Below, in pieces: positions 9,034-17,366 of a stretch of 64,000 nt of DNA (position 1 is the first letter of the stretch; each line of letters begins with the position of its first letter). The notes below the pieces were generated by a model, which was given only the letters and a program-made list of their open reading frames with translations, was not told the origin of the DNA and did no database searches. The stretch is taken from the NCBI GenBank assembly GCA_016861105.1, contig BOKS01000003.1:283765-347764 (forward strand). Reading direction: 5' to 3'. This stretch comes from Betaproteobacteria bacterium (GTDB lineage Bacteria; Pseudomonadota; Gammaproteobacteria; Burkholderiales; Casimicrobiaceae). Made by a program: the position numbers and the translations under genes.

Positions 9034-9633
9034 TCAGCGCGGCTGCGGGCGCGGCGGCGCGAAGGCGGGTGGCGGAGGGGAGGACGGCGCCGGACGCGCG
9101 GCGGGCGGACGCAGCGGCGGCACCGGGTTGGTGATCGGCGGCACGCCGGACGCGAGGGGCGGGACGAACGCCGAGGGCGGCATCGGCCGGACCTGCGGCG
9201 GGTGCGCCGGCGGCCGCCACGGCGGCGGCGGAGGCATCGGGTGCGCCGCCCAGGCCCGGCGATGGTGATACCACGGCCGCGTCACGTACCAGGCGCCCCA
9301 GTAGGTCTCGAGCACGAACGGCACCAGCGCCAGCCCGAGGTAGGGACCGGCGTCGCGCACGACGACGTAGCCGCCTTCGTACGGATAGCCGAGGAAGCCC
9401 GCGTAGACGAAGCCGCGCTGGTCGTCCCAGCGCACTTCGCACCAGCGCCAGCCGTCGATGCAGCCGCCGAGCAGCACGACCGTGCCCACCGGCAGCCACG
9501 CGACCAGCGGAAAGTCGCGGTCCGGCCCTGCGCGAACGTTGACGTCGCGCAGCGTGAACCCGTACTGGGCGTGCGCCGCCGCCGCGAGCCCGATGCCCGC
9601 CGCCAGCGCGATCCACCGCAGCATCGCGCGCAT
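9034..9633 (-). CDS. Exported SH3-domain protein with proline-rich tail
   Basis: A 199-residue exported protein. It starts MRAMLRWIALAAG with a good Shine-Dalgarno (GGAAGGAGCG) and a signal peptide cut near AAHAQ. A bacterial SH3 domain follows at residues about 25-80: the segment LRDVNVRAGPDRDFPLVAWL plus GWRWCEVRWDDQRGFVYAGF is the standard SH3_3 pattern. After a Tyr/Trp-rich stretch (YWGAWYVTRPWYHHRRAW) the last 75 residues are a low-complexity Pro/Ala tail. Such proteins usually bind cell-envelope components; the partner is unknown. It converges with the SRPBCC gene, with only 4 bases between the two stops. Confidence 0.78.
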   Translation of the reverse strand: MRAMLRWIALAAGIGLAAAAHAQYGFTLRDVNVRAGPDRDFPLVAWLPVGTVVLLGGCIDGWRWCEVRWDDQRGFVYAGFLGYPYEGGYVVVRDAGPYLGLALVPFVLETYWGAWYVTRPWYHHRRAWAAHPMPPPPPWRPPAHPPQVRPMPPSAFVPPLASGVPPITNPVPPLRPPAARPAPSSPPPPAFAPPRPQPR

Positions 9634-9729
9634 GCTCCGCTCCTTCCGGCATCCCGCCGCGTCCGGGGCGCCCGACGTCACAGCGTACGCCGGCGGCGGC
9701 TGCGCGTCGACGCCCGCGGGGCGGCCCGT

Positions 9730-10608
9730 TCAGCGATTGATCACCGCGGCCAGCTCGCGGCGATAGCGGCGCACGAGGTCGCTGTCGGGGCCCAGCACCT
9801 CGAAGACCGTGAGCATGCCCTTGCGCCCGGCGTCGTCGCCGAGCGACCGGTCGGAAGCCGCGACGGCCAGGTATTCGCGCAGCGCCGCCTCGTAGTCGCC
9901 GCGGGCGGCCAGCGCGTTCGCCAGCGCGAGCCGCGCGGCGGCGTCGGCAGGGTCCGCGGCCGCGGCGCGCGCGAGCGCGCCGGCGTCGGCGCCTGCGCCT
10001 GCACCGCTGGAGAGCGCGAGCCTCGCCTTCAGCGCGCCGAGGCGGCGCTCGTCGCGCACCGGTCGCGTGCGCAGCCGCTGCGGCGCCTCGAGCGCGTCGA
10101 CGATCGCCTGCGCGTCGGGGGCGCGACCGAGCGCGACCAGCGCCTCGAGGCGTGTCAGCGCAAGGTCCTCGTCGTCCGGGTCGGACTCCGCTGCGTGCGC
10201 GAGGTCCGCCAGCGCGGCCTGCGCGTCGCCGTCGGCGAGCCTTCCCTTCGCCGACGCGACGAGCGCACGTGCCGGCGAGGGCAGCGCCGCGGCGAGGAAC
10301 TCGCGGAGCTGGCCTTCCGGCAGCACGCCGACGAACTCGTCGACGACCGCGCCGTCGACGAAGAGCTTGCAGTTGGGAATGCTGCGGATGCCGTAGCGGC
10401 CCGCGATGTCGGGCGCGGCGTCGGTGTCGACCTTGGCCAGCGTGAAGCGCCCGGCGAACTCGGCGGCGAGCTTGTCGAGGATCGGCGCGAGCGCGCGGCA
10501 CGGCGCGCACCACGCCGCCCAGAAGTCGACGAGCACAGGGAGCGTCCTCGACCCGTCGAGGACCACGCGGTCGAAATCGGCGGAGGTGACGTTGATCGCG
10601 GCGGACAT
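9730..10608 (-). CDS. ybbN: Thioredoxin-TPR co-chaperone of the CnoX/YbbN family
   Basis: A 292-residue cytoplasmic protein with an N-terminal thioredoxin fold (residues about 8-110; active site WCAPC in FWAAWCAPCRALAP) and a C-terminal tetratricopeptide region ending GDYEAALREYLAV...RRYRRELAAVI. This is the CnoX/YbbN architecture, a holdase that protects proteins from chlorine-type oxidation and hands them to GroEL or DnaK. Unlike E. coli YbbN it keeps a full CxxC, so it may also be a reductase. Start ATG at 10608 follows a GAGGT ribosome-binding site; the in-frame ATG farther upstream is not favoured. Confidence 0.88.
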   Translation of the reverse strand: MSAAINVTSADFDRVVLDGSRTLPVLVDFWAAWCAPCRALAPILDKLAAEFAGRFTLAKVDTDAAPDIAGRYGIRSIPNCKLFVDGAVVDEFVGVLPEGQLREFLAAALPSPARALVASAKGRLADGDAQAALADLAHAAESDPDDEDLALTRLEALVALGRAPDAQAIVDALEAPQRLRTRPVRDERRLGALKARLALSSGAGAGADAGALARAAAADPADAAARLALANALAARGDYEAALREYLAVAASDRSLGDDAGRKGMLTVFEVLGPDSDLVRRYRRELAAVINR

Positions 10609-10681
10609 GGAACGACCTCGGACGGGAGCGTTCGGGAACGCCATTGTCCCAGACCGGGGCGCGGCCACGCCGCGGCGGCTT

Positions 10682-12337
10682 TCAGGAGGCGGCGTATTCG
10701 GCGGCGATCGGCAGCGTCACCGTGACGACCACCCCGCTCCCGTCCGCGCGGTTGTCCGCCCGCACCTCGCCGCCGTGCGCCTCGACGATCAGCCGCACGA
10801 TGTACAGGCCGAGCCCGAGGTGCGGACCCGCGTCGCCGCGGCGCGCCTCGTCGCGCACCGACACCATCGACTCGAACATGCGCTCGCGCATCCCTTCGGG
10901 CAGCAGCGGGCCGTCGTTGCTCACCGACAGCACGGCCGCGTCGCCGACGCGCTCCACGCGCACGACGATCGGCCGCTCGGGCAGGCCGAACTCGACGGCG
11001 TTCGCGCACAGCTTGTCCAGCATCTGCGCGCACAGGTCCGGCGCCCCGTCGACGCCGATCGCCACCGCGGCGGCGTCCAGGATGAACGCGCGCGGCGCAT
11101 AGGCCGTGCGGTAGCCGTCGACGCAGCCCCGCGCCAGCGCCACGAGGTCGAAGCGCTCGAACTCGGCGCGGTCGATGCTCTGCTCGAGGCGCGTGGCCTC
11201 GCTCATCCGCGTGAGGATCTGCGCGAGGCGGTCGAGCCCGCCCTGCGCGCGCCCGACGTACACGCGCGCCTCGTCGCCGCCGGCGGTGCCCTGCAGGTTC
11301 TCGAGCGAGCTGCGCACCACCGCGATCGGCGTGCGCAGCTCGTGCGACAGCCGGTTGGCCAGCTCCTCGCGGTGCTGCGCGGAGTCGGCGAGGCGGACGA
11401 GCACCGACGAGAAGCTGCGCGACAGATCGCCGATCTCGTCGGCGGCGCGCGAGCCCGCGGCGATCTGGCGCACGCGCCCCTTCGCGTCGATCGCCTGCTC
11501 GACCTCGTCGCGCAGGCGGCGGATGCGCGACGACAGGCGGCTCGCGAACACCGCCAGCGCGACCGCGCCGGCGAGCGTCACGCCGAGGACGAGCGTGAAG
11601 AGGCGCTCGAACGCGCGATTGCGCTCGGCCAGCACGGCGTTGCCGGTCTCCTCGACGACGACAGCGCCCTGCACGCGGTCGCCGACCCAGATCGGGTGCG
11701 CGGCGGCGACGATGGTCACGCGGCCGTCGCGCGAGAGGCGGCGATCGGTCGTGAGGATCCCGGCCAGCGCGCCGTCGACCTCGCGCGCGAACGGCAGCGG
11801 CCGCCCGAGGAAGTCGTCGCTGAACTCCTCGGTGGGCTGCCTCAGCACCAGCGCGTAGAGGGGGTGCAGCGTGTAGCGCTCGATCCACGACGCGGCGCGC
11901 GCGATGCCCTTCGGCGGCGGCGCAGCCGCCGGGGGGGGGCGCCTCAGGGTCCCGGCGCGCGCGAGCACCTGGCCTTTCGCGTCCACCACGAAGATGCGCG
12001 CCGTCGTGCGCGACAGCGCCTGCAGGATCTCGTCGATCTCCGGCGCGGGTGCCGGCGGCCCGGCGCCGCCGTCGTCCGGCGGCACGCCCGTCGGATCGCC
12101 GCGCGCGAACAGCGCCGGGCGGTCGTGCAGCGCGGTGGCCACCGCCTGCGCGGTGCCTGCGAGCGTGCGCTCCTGCGACTCGCGCAGGAAGCGCTCGAGC
12201 TCCTGCACGTACTCGTAGCCGAGCCACGGGATCGCGAGGAACACGCCGAGCACCAGCAGCAGCTTGCCGCGGATGCCGGGGGCGAAGCGGCGCGGCCGGG
12301 GTGCGCGCGCCGGCGCCGTCGCACGCGGGCGGGTCAC
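10682..12337 (-). CDS. pdsS: Proteobacterial dedicated sortase system histidine kinase
   Basis: A 551-residue membrane sensor kinase. Order: cytoplasmic basic N-terminus, TM1 (about 24-40), a periplasmic sensor of roughly 200 residues, TM2 (about 247-266), HAMP, HisKA with phospho-acceptor H332 in SHELRTPIAVVRSSLENLQ, and a HATPase with N-box (DKLCANAVEF) and G-box (HLGLGLYIVRLIVEAHGG). It begins with GTG overlapping the pdsR stop (GTGA). The divergent neighbours, a VIT/VWA protein with LPQTA and a sortase, identify it as the PdsS-type kinase of this system. An uninterrupted nine-G run (11931-11939) lies within the periplasmic-domain codons and could slip. Confidence 0.9.
   Translation of the reverse strand: MTRPRATAPARAPRPRRFAPGIRGKLLLVLGVFLAIPWLGYEYVQELERFLRESQERTLAGTAQAVATALHDRPALFARGDPTGVPPDDGGAGPPAPAPEIDEILQALSRTTARIFVVDAKGQVLARAGTLRRPPPAAAPPPKGIARAASWIERYTLHPLYALVLRQPTEEFSDDFLGRPLPFAREVDGALAGILTTDRRLSRDGRVTIVAAAHPIWVGDRVQGAVVVEETGNAVLAERNRAFERLFTLVLGVTLAGAVALAVFASRLSSRIRRLRDEVEQAIDAKGRVRQIAAGSRAADEIGDLSRSFSSVLVRLADSAQHREELANRLSHELRTPIAVVRSSLENLQGTAGGDEARVYVGRAQGGLDRLAQILTRMSEATRLEQSIDRAEFERFDLVALARGCVDGYRTAYAPRAFILDAAAVAIGVDGAPDLCAQMLDKLCANAVEFGLPERPIVVRVERVGDAAVLSVSNDGPLLPEGMRERMFESMVSVRDEARRGDAGPHLGLGLYIVRLIVEAHGGEVRADNRADGSGVVVTVTLPIAAEYAAS
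11931..11939. repeat. Homopolymeric G9 tract inside pdsS
   Basis: Nine consecutive G on the plus strand (C9 in the coding sense) encode the Pro run around residues 133-136 of PdsS. It is the longest mononucleotide run noticed in the window. A one-base slip would truncate the kinase before its histidine domain. Whether it varies in length is unknown. Confidence 0.8.
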
Positions 12338-13035
12338 GCCGCGCCGGGCTCGATCCAGCGGTAGCCCATGCCGTAGACCGTCGCGATGTGGTCGAACGAG
12401 GCGTCGACCGCCTGGAACTTGCGGCGGATGCGCTTGACGTGCGAGGTGATCGTGCTGTCGTCGACGACGATGTTCGCGTCGCGCATCAGCGCGTCGCGGT
12501 CCTTGACGTGCCCCGGGTGGCGCGCGAGCGAGTGCACCATCCAGAACTCGGTCAGCGTGAGCGGCACGGCCGCGCCCTTCCAGCGCGCCGTCAGGCGCTT
12601 GACGTCGAGCACGAGGTCGCCGCGCGTCAGCGCGTCCTCCGACGACGGCGGCGCCGCGATGAGGTCGCTGCGGCGGAACAGCGCGGCGATGCGCGCCGTG
12701 AGCTGGTGCAGGCTCGCGTCCTTGGTGAGGTAGTCGTCGGCGCCGATGCGCAGCCCGGCGACGATGTCGAAGTCGGAGTCGCGCGCCGACAGGAAGATGA
12801 TGGGCAGCGTCGGCGACATCGCGCGGAGCTCGCGGCACAGCGTGAAGCCGCCGTCCGGCTCGTCGCCGAGGCCGACGTCGATGACGGCGAGGTCGGGGAG
12901 CCGCGTGCGGAACGCGCCGATCGCCTCGGGACGCGACGCGTAGGCGACGACCTCGTAGCCGTGGCGACGCAGCGCCTCGGCGTAGTTCGCGCGGATCGAC
13001 GGCTCGTCCTCGACGATGGCGATGCGACGGCTCAT
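12334..13035 (-). CDS. pdsR: Proteobacterial dedicated sortase system response regulator (OmpR/PhoB family)
   Basis: A 233-residue regulator with an N-terminal receiver (acidic pair E9/D10, phospho-acceptor D53 in LAVIDVGLGDE, conserved Lys in YLTKDAS) and a C-terminal winged-helix domain ending in HVKRIRRKFQAVD and IATVYGMGYRWIEP, typical of OmpR/PhoB proteins. It overlaps pdsS by four bases. The roughly 300-base gap to the divergent VIT/VWA-sortase operon is the obvious place for its binding sites. It probably sets expression of the surface protein and its sortase in response to the periplasmic signal read by PdsS. Confidence 0.9.
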   Translation of the reverse strand: MSRRIAIVEDEPSIRANYAEALRRHGYEVVAYASRPEAIGAFRTRLPDLAVIDVGLGDEPDGGFTLCRELRAMSPTLPIIFLSARDSDFDIVAGLRIGADDYLTKDASLHQLTARIAALFRRSDLIAAPPSSEDALTRGDLVLDVKRLTARWKGAAVPLTLTEFWMVHSLARHPGHVKDRDALMRDANIVVDDSTITSHVKRIRRKFQAVDASFDHIATVYGMGYRWIEPGAA

Positions 13036-13342
13036 GGGTCGGGACCACTATAGCGCAGCGCCACCGGGTCCTCGTCCGCGCGCCGCGGACGCCCGCGGAT
13101 TGCCACGATCGCGCGCCGCTTCGCCCGGATCGTGCCCGCGCGGCGCAGCAATCGGGGCGCGCAATGCGAGGCGTGGCGCTCCGGAAGCCGGCGCGGAGCC
13201 CACGGAAACGAGGGTCAGACTCGCGTTTCCGGGAACCGGGCGACGACGAAATGCGAGTCTGACCCTCGTTTCCGCGGCTGCCGGCCGCTCGTCGCCGCCG
13301 GGGCCCTCCTCCGCCCCGGCGGCGATCCCGCAAGGAGACCGG
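13036..13342. other. Divergent intergenic region between pdsR and the sortase target
   Basis: 307 bases without a convincing gene. It should contain the promoters of both divergent operons and any PdsR operators, but no clean direct-repeat operator was recognised. Its central part is occupied by a large inverted repeat (separate entry). A good AAGGAG ribosome-binding site at 13332-13337 sets the start of the downstream gene. Confidence 0.6.
13204..13273. repeat. 70-bp inverted-repeat element (REP/BIME-like)
   Basis: Two perfectly complementary 21-base arms, 13204-13224 and 13253-13273, face each other across a 28-base loop. The arm core reads CGAGGGTCAGACTCGC. Complementarity continues a few bases into the loop with one mismatch. 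A related but shorter half-site (GTTTCGAATCTGACCCC) is at 42729-42745. Size, symmetry and intergenic position fit the REP-type elements mobilised by Y1 REP-associated transposases, but no such transposase is in the window. Confidence 0.75.
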
Positions 13343-15445
13343 ATGGGCACTCCCGCTCCGCACCTCGTCCGCCAGGGCGGCATGCGCGAGTTCGCGCGCC
13401 TCGCGGCCGAGGCGGTCGGCATCGGCCTCGCCGCGAGCCTCGTCCTTCTGCTGTTCGCGTTCGCGATCGCGTCGACGGCACAGGCCGCCGGCAGCGCCGC
13501 GCCGACGGCGGGAACGCTGCGCCTGCAGGGCACCGACGGCGCGATCGAGGCACCGCTCGTGGCCACGCAGGTCGCGATCGACGTCTCGGGCATCGTGGCG
13601 CGCACCCGCGTCACGCAGCGGTTCGTGAACCCGGACGACGACTGGCGCGAGGGCGTCTATCTCTTCCCGCTGCCCGACCAGGCGGCCGTGGACCACCTCG
13701 ACCTGCGCATCGGCGCGCGCCGCATCGTCGGAGAGATCCGCGAGCGCGGCGAGGCGCGCCGCGACTACGACGCGGCGAAGGCGCAGGGCCGCAGGGCCGC
13801 GCTCGTCGAGCAGGAGCGTCCGAACCTCTTCACGACCAACGTCGCGCCGATCGGCCCCGGGGAGGAGGTGGTAGTGACCATCGCCTACCAGCAGACGTTG
13901 CACTACGACGCCGGCGCGTTCTCGCTGCGCTTCCCGCTGGCGGTCACGCCGCGCTACGCACCCGGCCCCGACGCGCCGGACGGCGACGGCGCGCCGCCCG
14001 GCGGCACGCGCGTGCCCGACGCCGCGCGCATCGCGCCCCTCGTCGCACCGCCGCGGGCCGGCAAGGTGCTGCCGGTCACCCTCGACGTCGCGATCGACGC
14101 CGGCGCGCCCCTCGCGCAGCTCGAGAGCCGCCACCACGCGGTGCGCGTCGCCGAGCACCCCGGCCACCGCTACACGCTCGCGCTCGACGGCCCGGTGCCC
14201 GCCGACCGCGACGTCGAGATCGTCTGGCGGCCGGAGCTCGGCCGCGCGCCGGGCGCCGCCGTGTTCGGCGAGCAGCGCGACGGGCGCGGCTACGCGCTGG
14301 TCATGCTGATGCCCCCGCTCCCCGACGCGGCCGCGCCGCGCATCGCGCGCGAGGTCACGTTCGTGATCGACACCTCGGGCTCGATGGCGGGGCAGCCGAT
14401 CGCGCAGGCGAAGGCGGCGCTCGTCCTCGCGCTGGAGCGCCTGCAGCCGGGCGACCGCTTCAACGTGATCGCGTTCCACTCGCGCGCGCGGGCGCTGTTC
14501 GCCGTCCCGATGCCGGTCGACCCCGCGACGGTGGGACGGGCGCGCGCCTTCGTCGCCGGCCTGCGCGCCGACGGCGGCACGGAGATGCGCGAAGCGCTGG
14601 CCCTGGCGCTCGCGCCGGGCGAGCGCGACGACGCCCGCGTGCGCCAGGTCGTGTTCCTGACCGACGGCGCCGTCGGCAACGAGGACGAGCTCTTCCGCCT
14701 GATCGGCGAGCGCCTCGGCGACCGGCGGCTGTTCACGGTGGGGATCGGCGCCGCGCCCAACGCGCACTTCATGCGCAAGGCCGCGCAGTTCGGACGCGGC
14801 ACCCACACGACGATCGGCGACGCGGGCGAGGTCGCGCAGCGGATGGACGCGTTGCTGCGCAAGCTCGACAGCCCGATGCTCACCGACGTCGCGATCGACT
14901 GGCCCGCCGGGGCCGAGGCGTGGCCGCAGCGCCTGCCCGACCTGTACGCCGGCGAGCCGGTCGTCGCGACGGCGCGCCTGCCCGCGCTCGACGGCGAGAT
15001 CGTCGTGCGCGGCCGCTTCGGCGGCGCGCCGTGGCGCGCGAGCGTTCCGCTCGCCGCCGCCGGCGGCCACGACGGCGTGCACGCGCTGTGGGCGCGCGCG
15101 AAGATCGATGCCCTCGCCGACGCGCAGCGCGCGGGCGCCGACGCCGACGCCGTGCGCGCCGAGATCGTGCGGGTCGCGCTCGCGCACCGCCTGGTCAGCC
15201 GCCACACGAGCCTGGTCGCGGTCGACGTCACGCCGGCGCTGCCGGACGGGGCGACGATCCAGACGCGGCGCGTCGCCGCCAACCTGCCGCACGGGATGGA
15301 GCCCGACGTGCTGGTGGCGGGCCTGCCGCAGACCGCCACGCCGGCGGCCCGGCACCTCGCGCTCGCACTGGCGGCGCTGGCGGCTGCACTGCTGCTGCTC
15401 GCCGGTGGCCGTCCGCGGCCGGGCGCCAACCACGCGCGGCGTTGA
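13343..15445 (+). CDS. VIT/VWA surface protein, sortase target with LPQTA sorting signal
   Basis: A 700-residue exported protein, the likely substrate of the adjacent sortase. A hydrophobic export segment at about 26-48 precedes a VIT domain (about 55-185, including NPDDDWREGVYLFPLPDQA) and a von Willebrand A domain with MIDAS motif DTSGS at 343-347 and the FLTDGAVGNED strand. The C-terminus is a textbook cell-wall sorting signal: LPQTA at 661-665, a hydrophobic stretch, and a basic tail ending HARR. This domain order is that of the marine proteobacterial sortase target family. Start chosen by AAGGAG seven bases upstream. Likely role: metal-dependent adhesion at the cell surface. Confidence 0.92.
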   Translation: MGTPAPHLVRQGGMREFARLAAEAVGIGLAASLVLLLFAFAIASTAQAAGSAAPTAGTLRLQGTDGAIEAPLVATQVAIDVSGIVARTRVTQRFVNPDDDWREGVYLFPLPDQAAVDHLDLRIGARRIVGEIRERGEARRDYDAAKAQGRRAALVEQERPNLFTTNVAPIGPGEEVVVTIAYQQTLHYDAGAFSLRFPLAVTPRYAPGPDAPDGDGAPPGGTRVPDAARIAPLVAPPRAGKVLPVTLDVAIDAGAPLAQLESRHHAVRVAEHPGHRYTLALDGPVPADRDVEIVWRPELGRAPGAAVFGEQRDGRGYALVMLMPPLPDAAAPRIAREVTFVIDTSGSMAGQPIAQAKAALVLALERLQPGDRFNVIAFHSRARALFAVPMPVDPATVGRARAFVAGLRADGGTEMREALALALAPGERDDARVRQVVFLTDGAVGNEDELFRLIGERLGDRRLFTVGIGAAPNAHFMRKAAQFGRGTHTTIGDAGEVAQRMDALLRKLDSPMLTDVAIDWPAGAEAWPQRLPDLYAGEPVVATARLPALDGEIVVRGRFGGAPWRASVPLAAAGGHDGVHALWARAKIDALADAQRAGADADAVRAEIVRVALAHRLVSRHTSLVAVDVTPALPDGATIQTRRVAANLPHGMEPDVLVAGLPQTATPAARHLALALAALAAALLLLAGGRPRPGANHARR

Positions 15446-15469
15446 GCGCCTGCGGGCCGGAGGACGACG

Positions 15470-16237
15470 ATGGTCAGCGCGATCGAGCGGGGAGGACCCT
15501 TCGGCCGGACGTCAGCGGACGCGCTCGCGTTCGCCGAAGCGCAGGGCGCGGCGCCGGGCGCCGAGTTCCCCGGCTTCGGTCCGGCCGAGTCTTCCCCGCT
15601 CGGCCGGCGCGCGCGAGCGTCGTCCGCCGCTCGCGCATCCTTCGCCGTCGCGCTGGCGCTCCTCGCGTTCGCCGCGTGGCACGGCGGACAGGCGGCGTGG
15701 CTGCACGCGAAGGCCGCGCTCGGCCAGCAGCTGCTGCAGCGCGCGTGGCACCAGGCACAGGCGGGCGGCGGCGCGGCGAAACCGTGGCCGTGGGCCGACA
15801 CCCACCCGGTCGCGCGCCTGCGCGCGCCCGCCCAGAACGTCGAGCTGCTGGTGCTCGCCGGGGCGAGCGGGCGGACGCTCGCCTGGGGGCCCGGCCACGT
15901 CGCGAGCAGCGCAGCACCCGGCGCCCCGGGGACCTCGATCCTCACCGGCCACCGCGACACGCACTTCGCGTTCCTCCGCGACGTGCGGCCGGGCGACGCG
16001 CTCGACGTCGAGACCGCCGGCGGCACGACCCTGCGCTACCGCGTGGAGCGCACGTTGGTCGCCGACCACCGCGCGCTGCGGCTGCCGGCCGACGAGCGCG
16101 CGGCCACGCTCGCGCTGGTCACCTGCTACCCGTTCGACGCGATCGACCCGGGGACGCGGCTGCGCTACGCGGTGATCGCCCGCGCCGACGCCCGCGACCA
16201 GGCACGCGCACAGCGTGCGCCGCGGCGCCGCGGCTAG
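15470..16237 (+). CDS. Sortase, marine proteobacterial (class GN) type
   Basis: A 255-residue membrane-anchored transpeptidase. A single TM segment at about 57-72 precedes the sortase barrel. Catalytic residues are clear: His161 in TGHRDTHFAFLR, Cys219 in LALVTCYPFDAIDPGTRLRY and the Arg (about 230-232) following it. It lies 24 bases after the LPQTA protein, with GGAGG before its ATG, so the pair is an operon. The roughly 55 residues before the TM segment are longer than usual; an internal start cannot be excluded, but the ribosome-binding site supports 15470. It should cleave LPQTA between Thr and Ala; the acceptor in a Gram-negative envelope is unknown. Confidence 0.92.
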   Translation: MVSAIERGGPFGRTSADALAFAEAQGAAPGAEFPGFGPAESSPLGRRARASSAARASFAVALALLAFAAWHGGQAAWLHAKAALGQQLLQRAWHQAQAGGGAAKPWPWADTHPVARLRAPAQNVELLVLAGASGRTLAWGPGHVASSAAPGAPGTSILTGHRDTHFAFLRDVRPGDALDVETAGGTTLRYRVERTLVADHRALRLPADERAATLALVTCYPFDAIDPGTRLRYAVIARADARDQARAQRAPRRRG

Positions 16238-16476
16238 TTGCCGGTCCCGCGGCGGATGCGCCCGAGCTCGACCTGGCTCTCGAGCTGCCGGCGCTCCGCC
16301 TCCGTCATCTCCGCCGGCTTCTGCTCGCGCTCGCGGCCCACCGGCAGGTTGCTGCCGGTGCGCGTGACCGGCGCCGACCACGCCCGGCCTTCCTCCTTCG
16401 CTTCGGTCTGCGCGCAGCCGCCCTGCAGCACGCAGGCACCGACGATCGCGAGCGTTGCGACGACGAACCTCGTCAT
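16234..16476 (-). CDS. Small putative lipoprotein
   Basis: An 80-residue protein beginning MTRFVVATLAIVGAC, with a hydrophobic signal and a cysteine in LQGGCAQTE that could be lipidated, although the lipobox is weak. The mature part is charged and helical (AEMTEAERRQLESQVELGRIRR). An AGGGGGAT ribosome-binding site precedes the ATG. It converges on and overlaps the sortase stop by four bases. No family recognised; proximity to the sortase may be accidental. Confidence 0.6.
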   Translation of the reverse strand: MTRFVVATLAIVGACVLQGGCAQTEAKEEGRAWSAPVTRTGSNLPVGREREQKPAEMTEAERRQLESQVELGRIRRGTGN

Positions 16477-16604
16477 GGCGAATCCCCCTGCGTGGCCCCG
16501 GCCCGGGACACCAGCAGTGTACGGCCGTCGCCGCGCGGGCGTCGAACGGGGCGGGGCCAGTCCTCCGCGGGCCGGAACGCACCCGGCGGCCGCGGTCGAC
16601 GAGG

Positions 16605-17318
16605 TCAGTACGGCGAGGCCGAGCCGGTGCGGCTGTGGACGACGAGGCGAAGGCGGCAGCGCAAGTCGGCGAGGTTCGCGGACCCGGCCAGGCCGCCGCG
16701 GGCGACCCGGATGCCGAAGCGTGCGCGCTCGCCAGCCTCGATCGCCATCGATCCCAGGTCCGAGACGCTGCTCCACTGGCCCGCCGGCACCGAGCCGCGG
16801 CTGGGATGGGGATGCACCGGCGCCCAGGTCTGGCCGCCGTCGGCGCTGACCACCAGCTCGGCGGCGAACGAGACATCGGCCGCCGCCGTCGCGCTGATGG
16901 TGGCGTCGAGATGGGCGGTCCGGGGATAGGCGAACCAGACGGCGTCGACGCTCCTGCACATGACGACGCCGGCGTCGAGGTCGACGGCCCCCGGAGCCTC
17001 GTCGATCCGCTCGTGGTAGCCACCCATCGTTTCACCCAGGCGCTTCATGAACGCGGCCATCGCGAGCCTGCTCACGGAAAGGTCGGGGCAGTACTGCTGG
17101 CCGCCGCACCCCGCGGTCACCTGCCGGTTCCTCAGCCACTCGACGCTGGGGCAGAACGGGGAGTCGTCCGCGACGTCCGTGAAGCCGGCGGCGAACGACG
17201 TGACGCCGCAGGGTGCCGCTTCGGCGGCCGGGGCCGCCAGCGTTGCGGCGGCGAGCACGCACGCGCTCGCGAGGCTCCTGCAGGCGCGGGCGTACGCGCG
17301 AGCCATCGGTGTGCTCAT
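16605..17318 (-). CDS. Secreted protein with S-layer-homology-like domain
   Basis: A 237-residue exported protein. After a signal peptide (cut near PAAEAAPC) comes an SLH-like module, GFTDVADDSPFCPSVEWLRN followed by VTAGC and the VSRLAMAAFMKRLG segment, with four cysteines that could form disulfides. The remaining 130 residues look like a beta-sandwich (VVSADGGQTWAPVH; RCRLRLVVHSRTG). The start at 17318 is set by GGAGGA seven bases upstream. The next gene has the same two modules at its C-terminus, so the two are tandem paralogues. No LPxTA or PEP-CTERM signal is present. Confidence 0.8.
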   Translation of the reverse strand: MSTPMARAYARACRSLASACVLAAATLAAPAAEAAPCGVTSFAAGFTDVADDSPFCPSVEWLRNRQVTAGCGGQQYCPDLSVSRLAMAAFMKRLGETMGGYHERIDEAPGAVDLDAGVVMCRSVDAVWFAYPRTAHLDATISATAAADVSFAAELVVSADGGQTWAPVHPHPSRGSVPAGQWSSVSDLGSMAIEAGERARFGIRVARGGLAGSANLADLRCRLRLVVHSRTGSASPY

Positions 17319-17366
17319 CGTGATTCCTCCATTCATGGTGGGCGGGGACGGGGCCGCGCGCGGACG

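Noticed and set aside
10682..15433. Very long minus-strand open frame (over 1500 codons) and similar giant frames at 738-3335, 3596-6424, 13132-16929, 36853-41853 and 46989-51677
   Set aside because: Only one end of each encodes a recognisable domain protein. The remainder is antisense or alternate-frame sequence rich in Arg/Ala/Gly, expected at this GC content.
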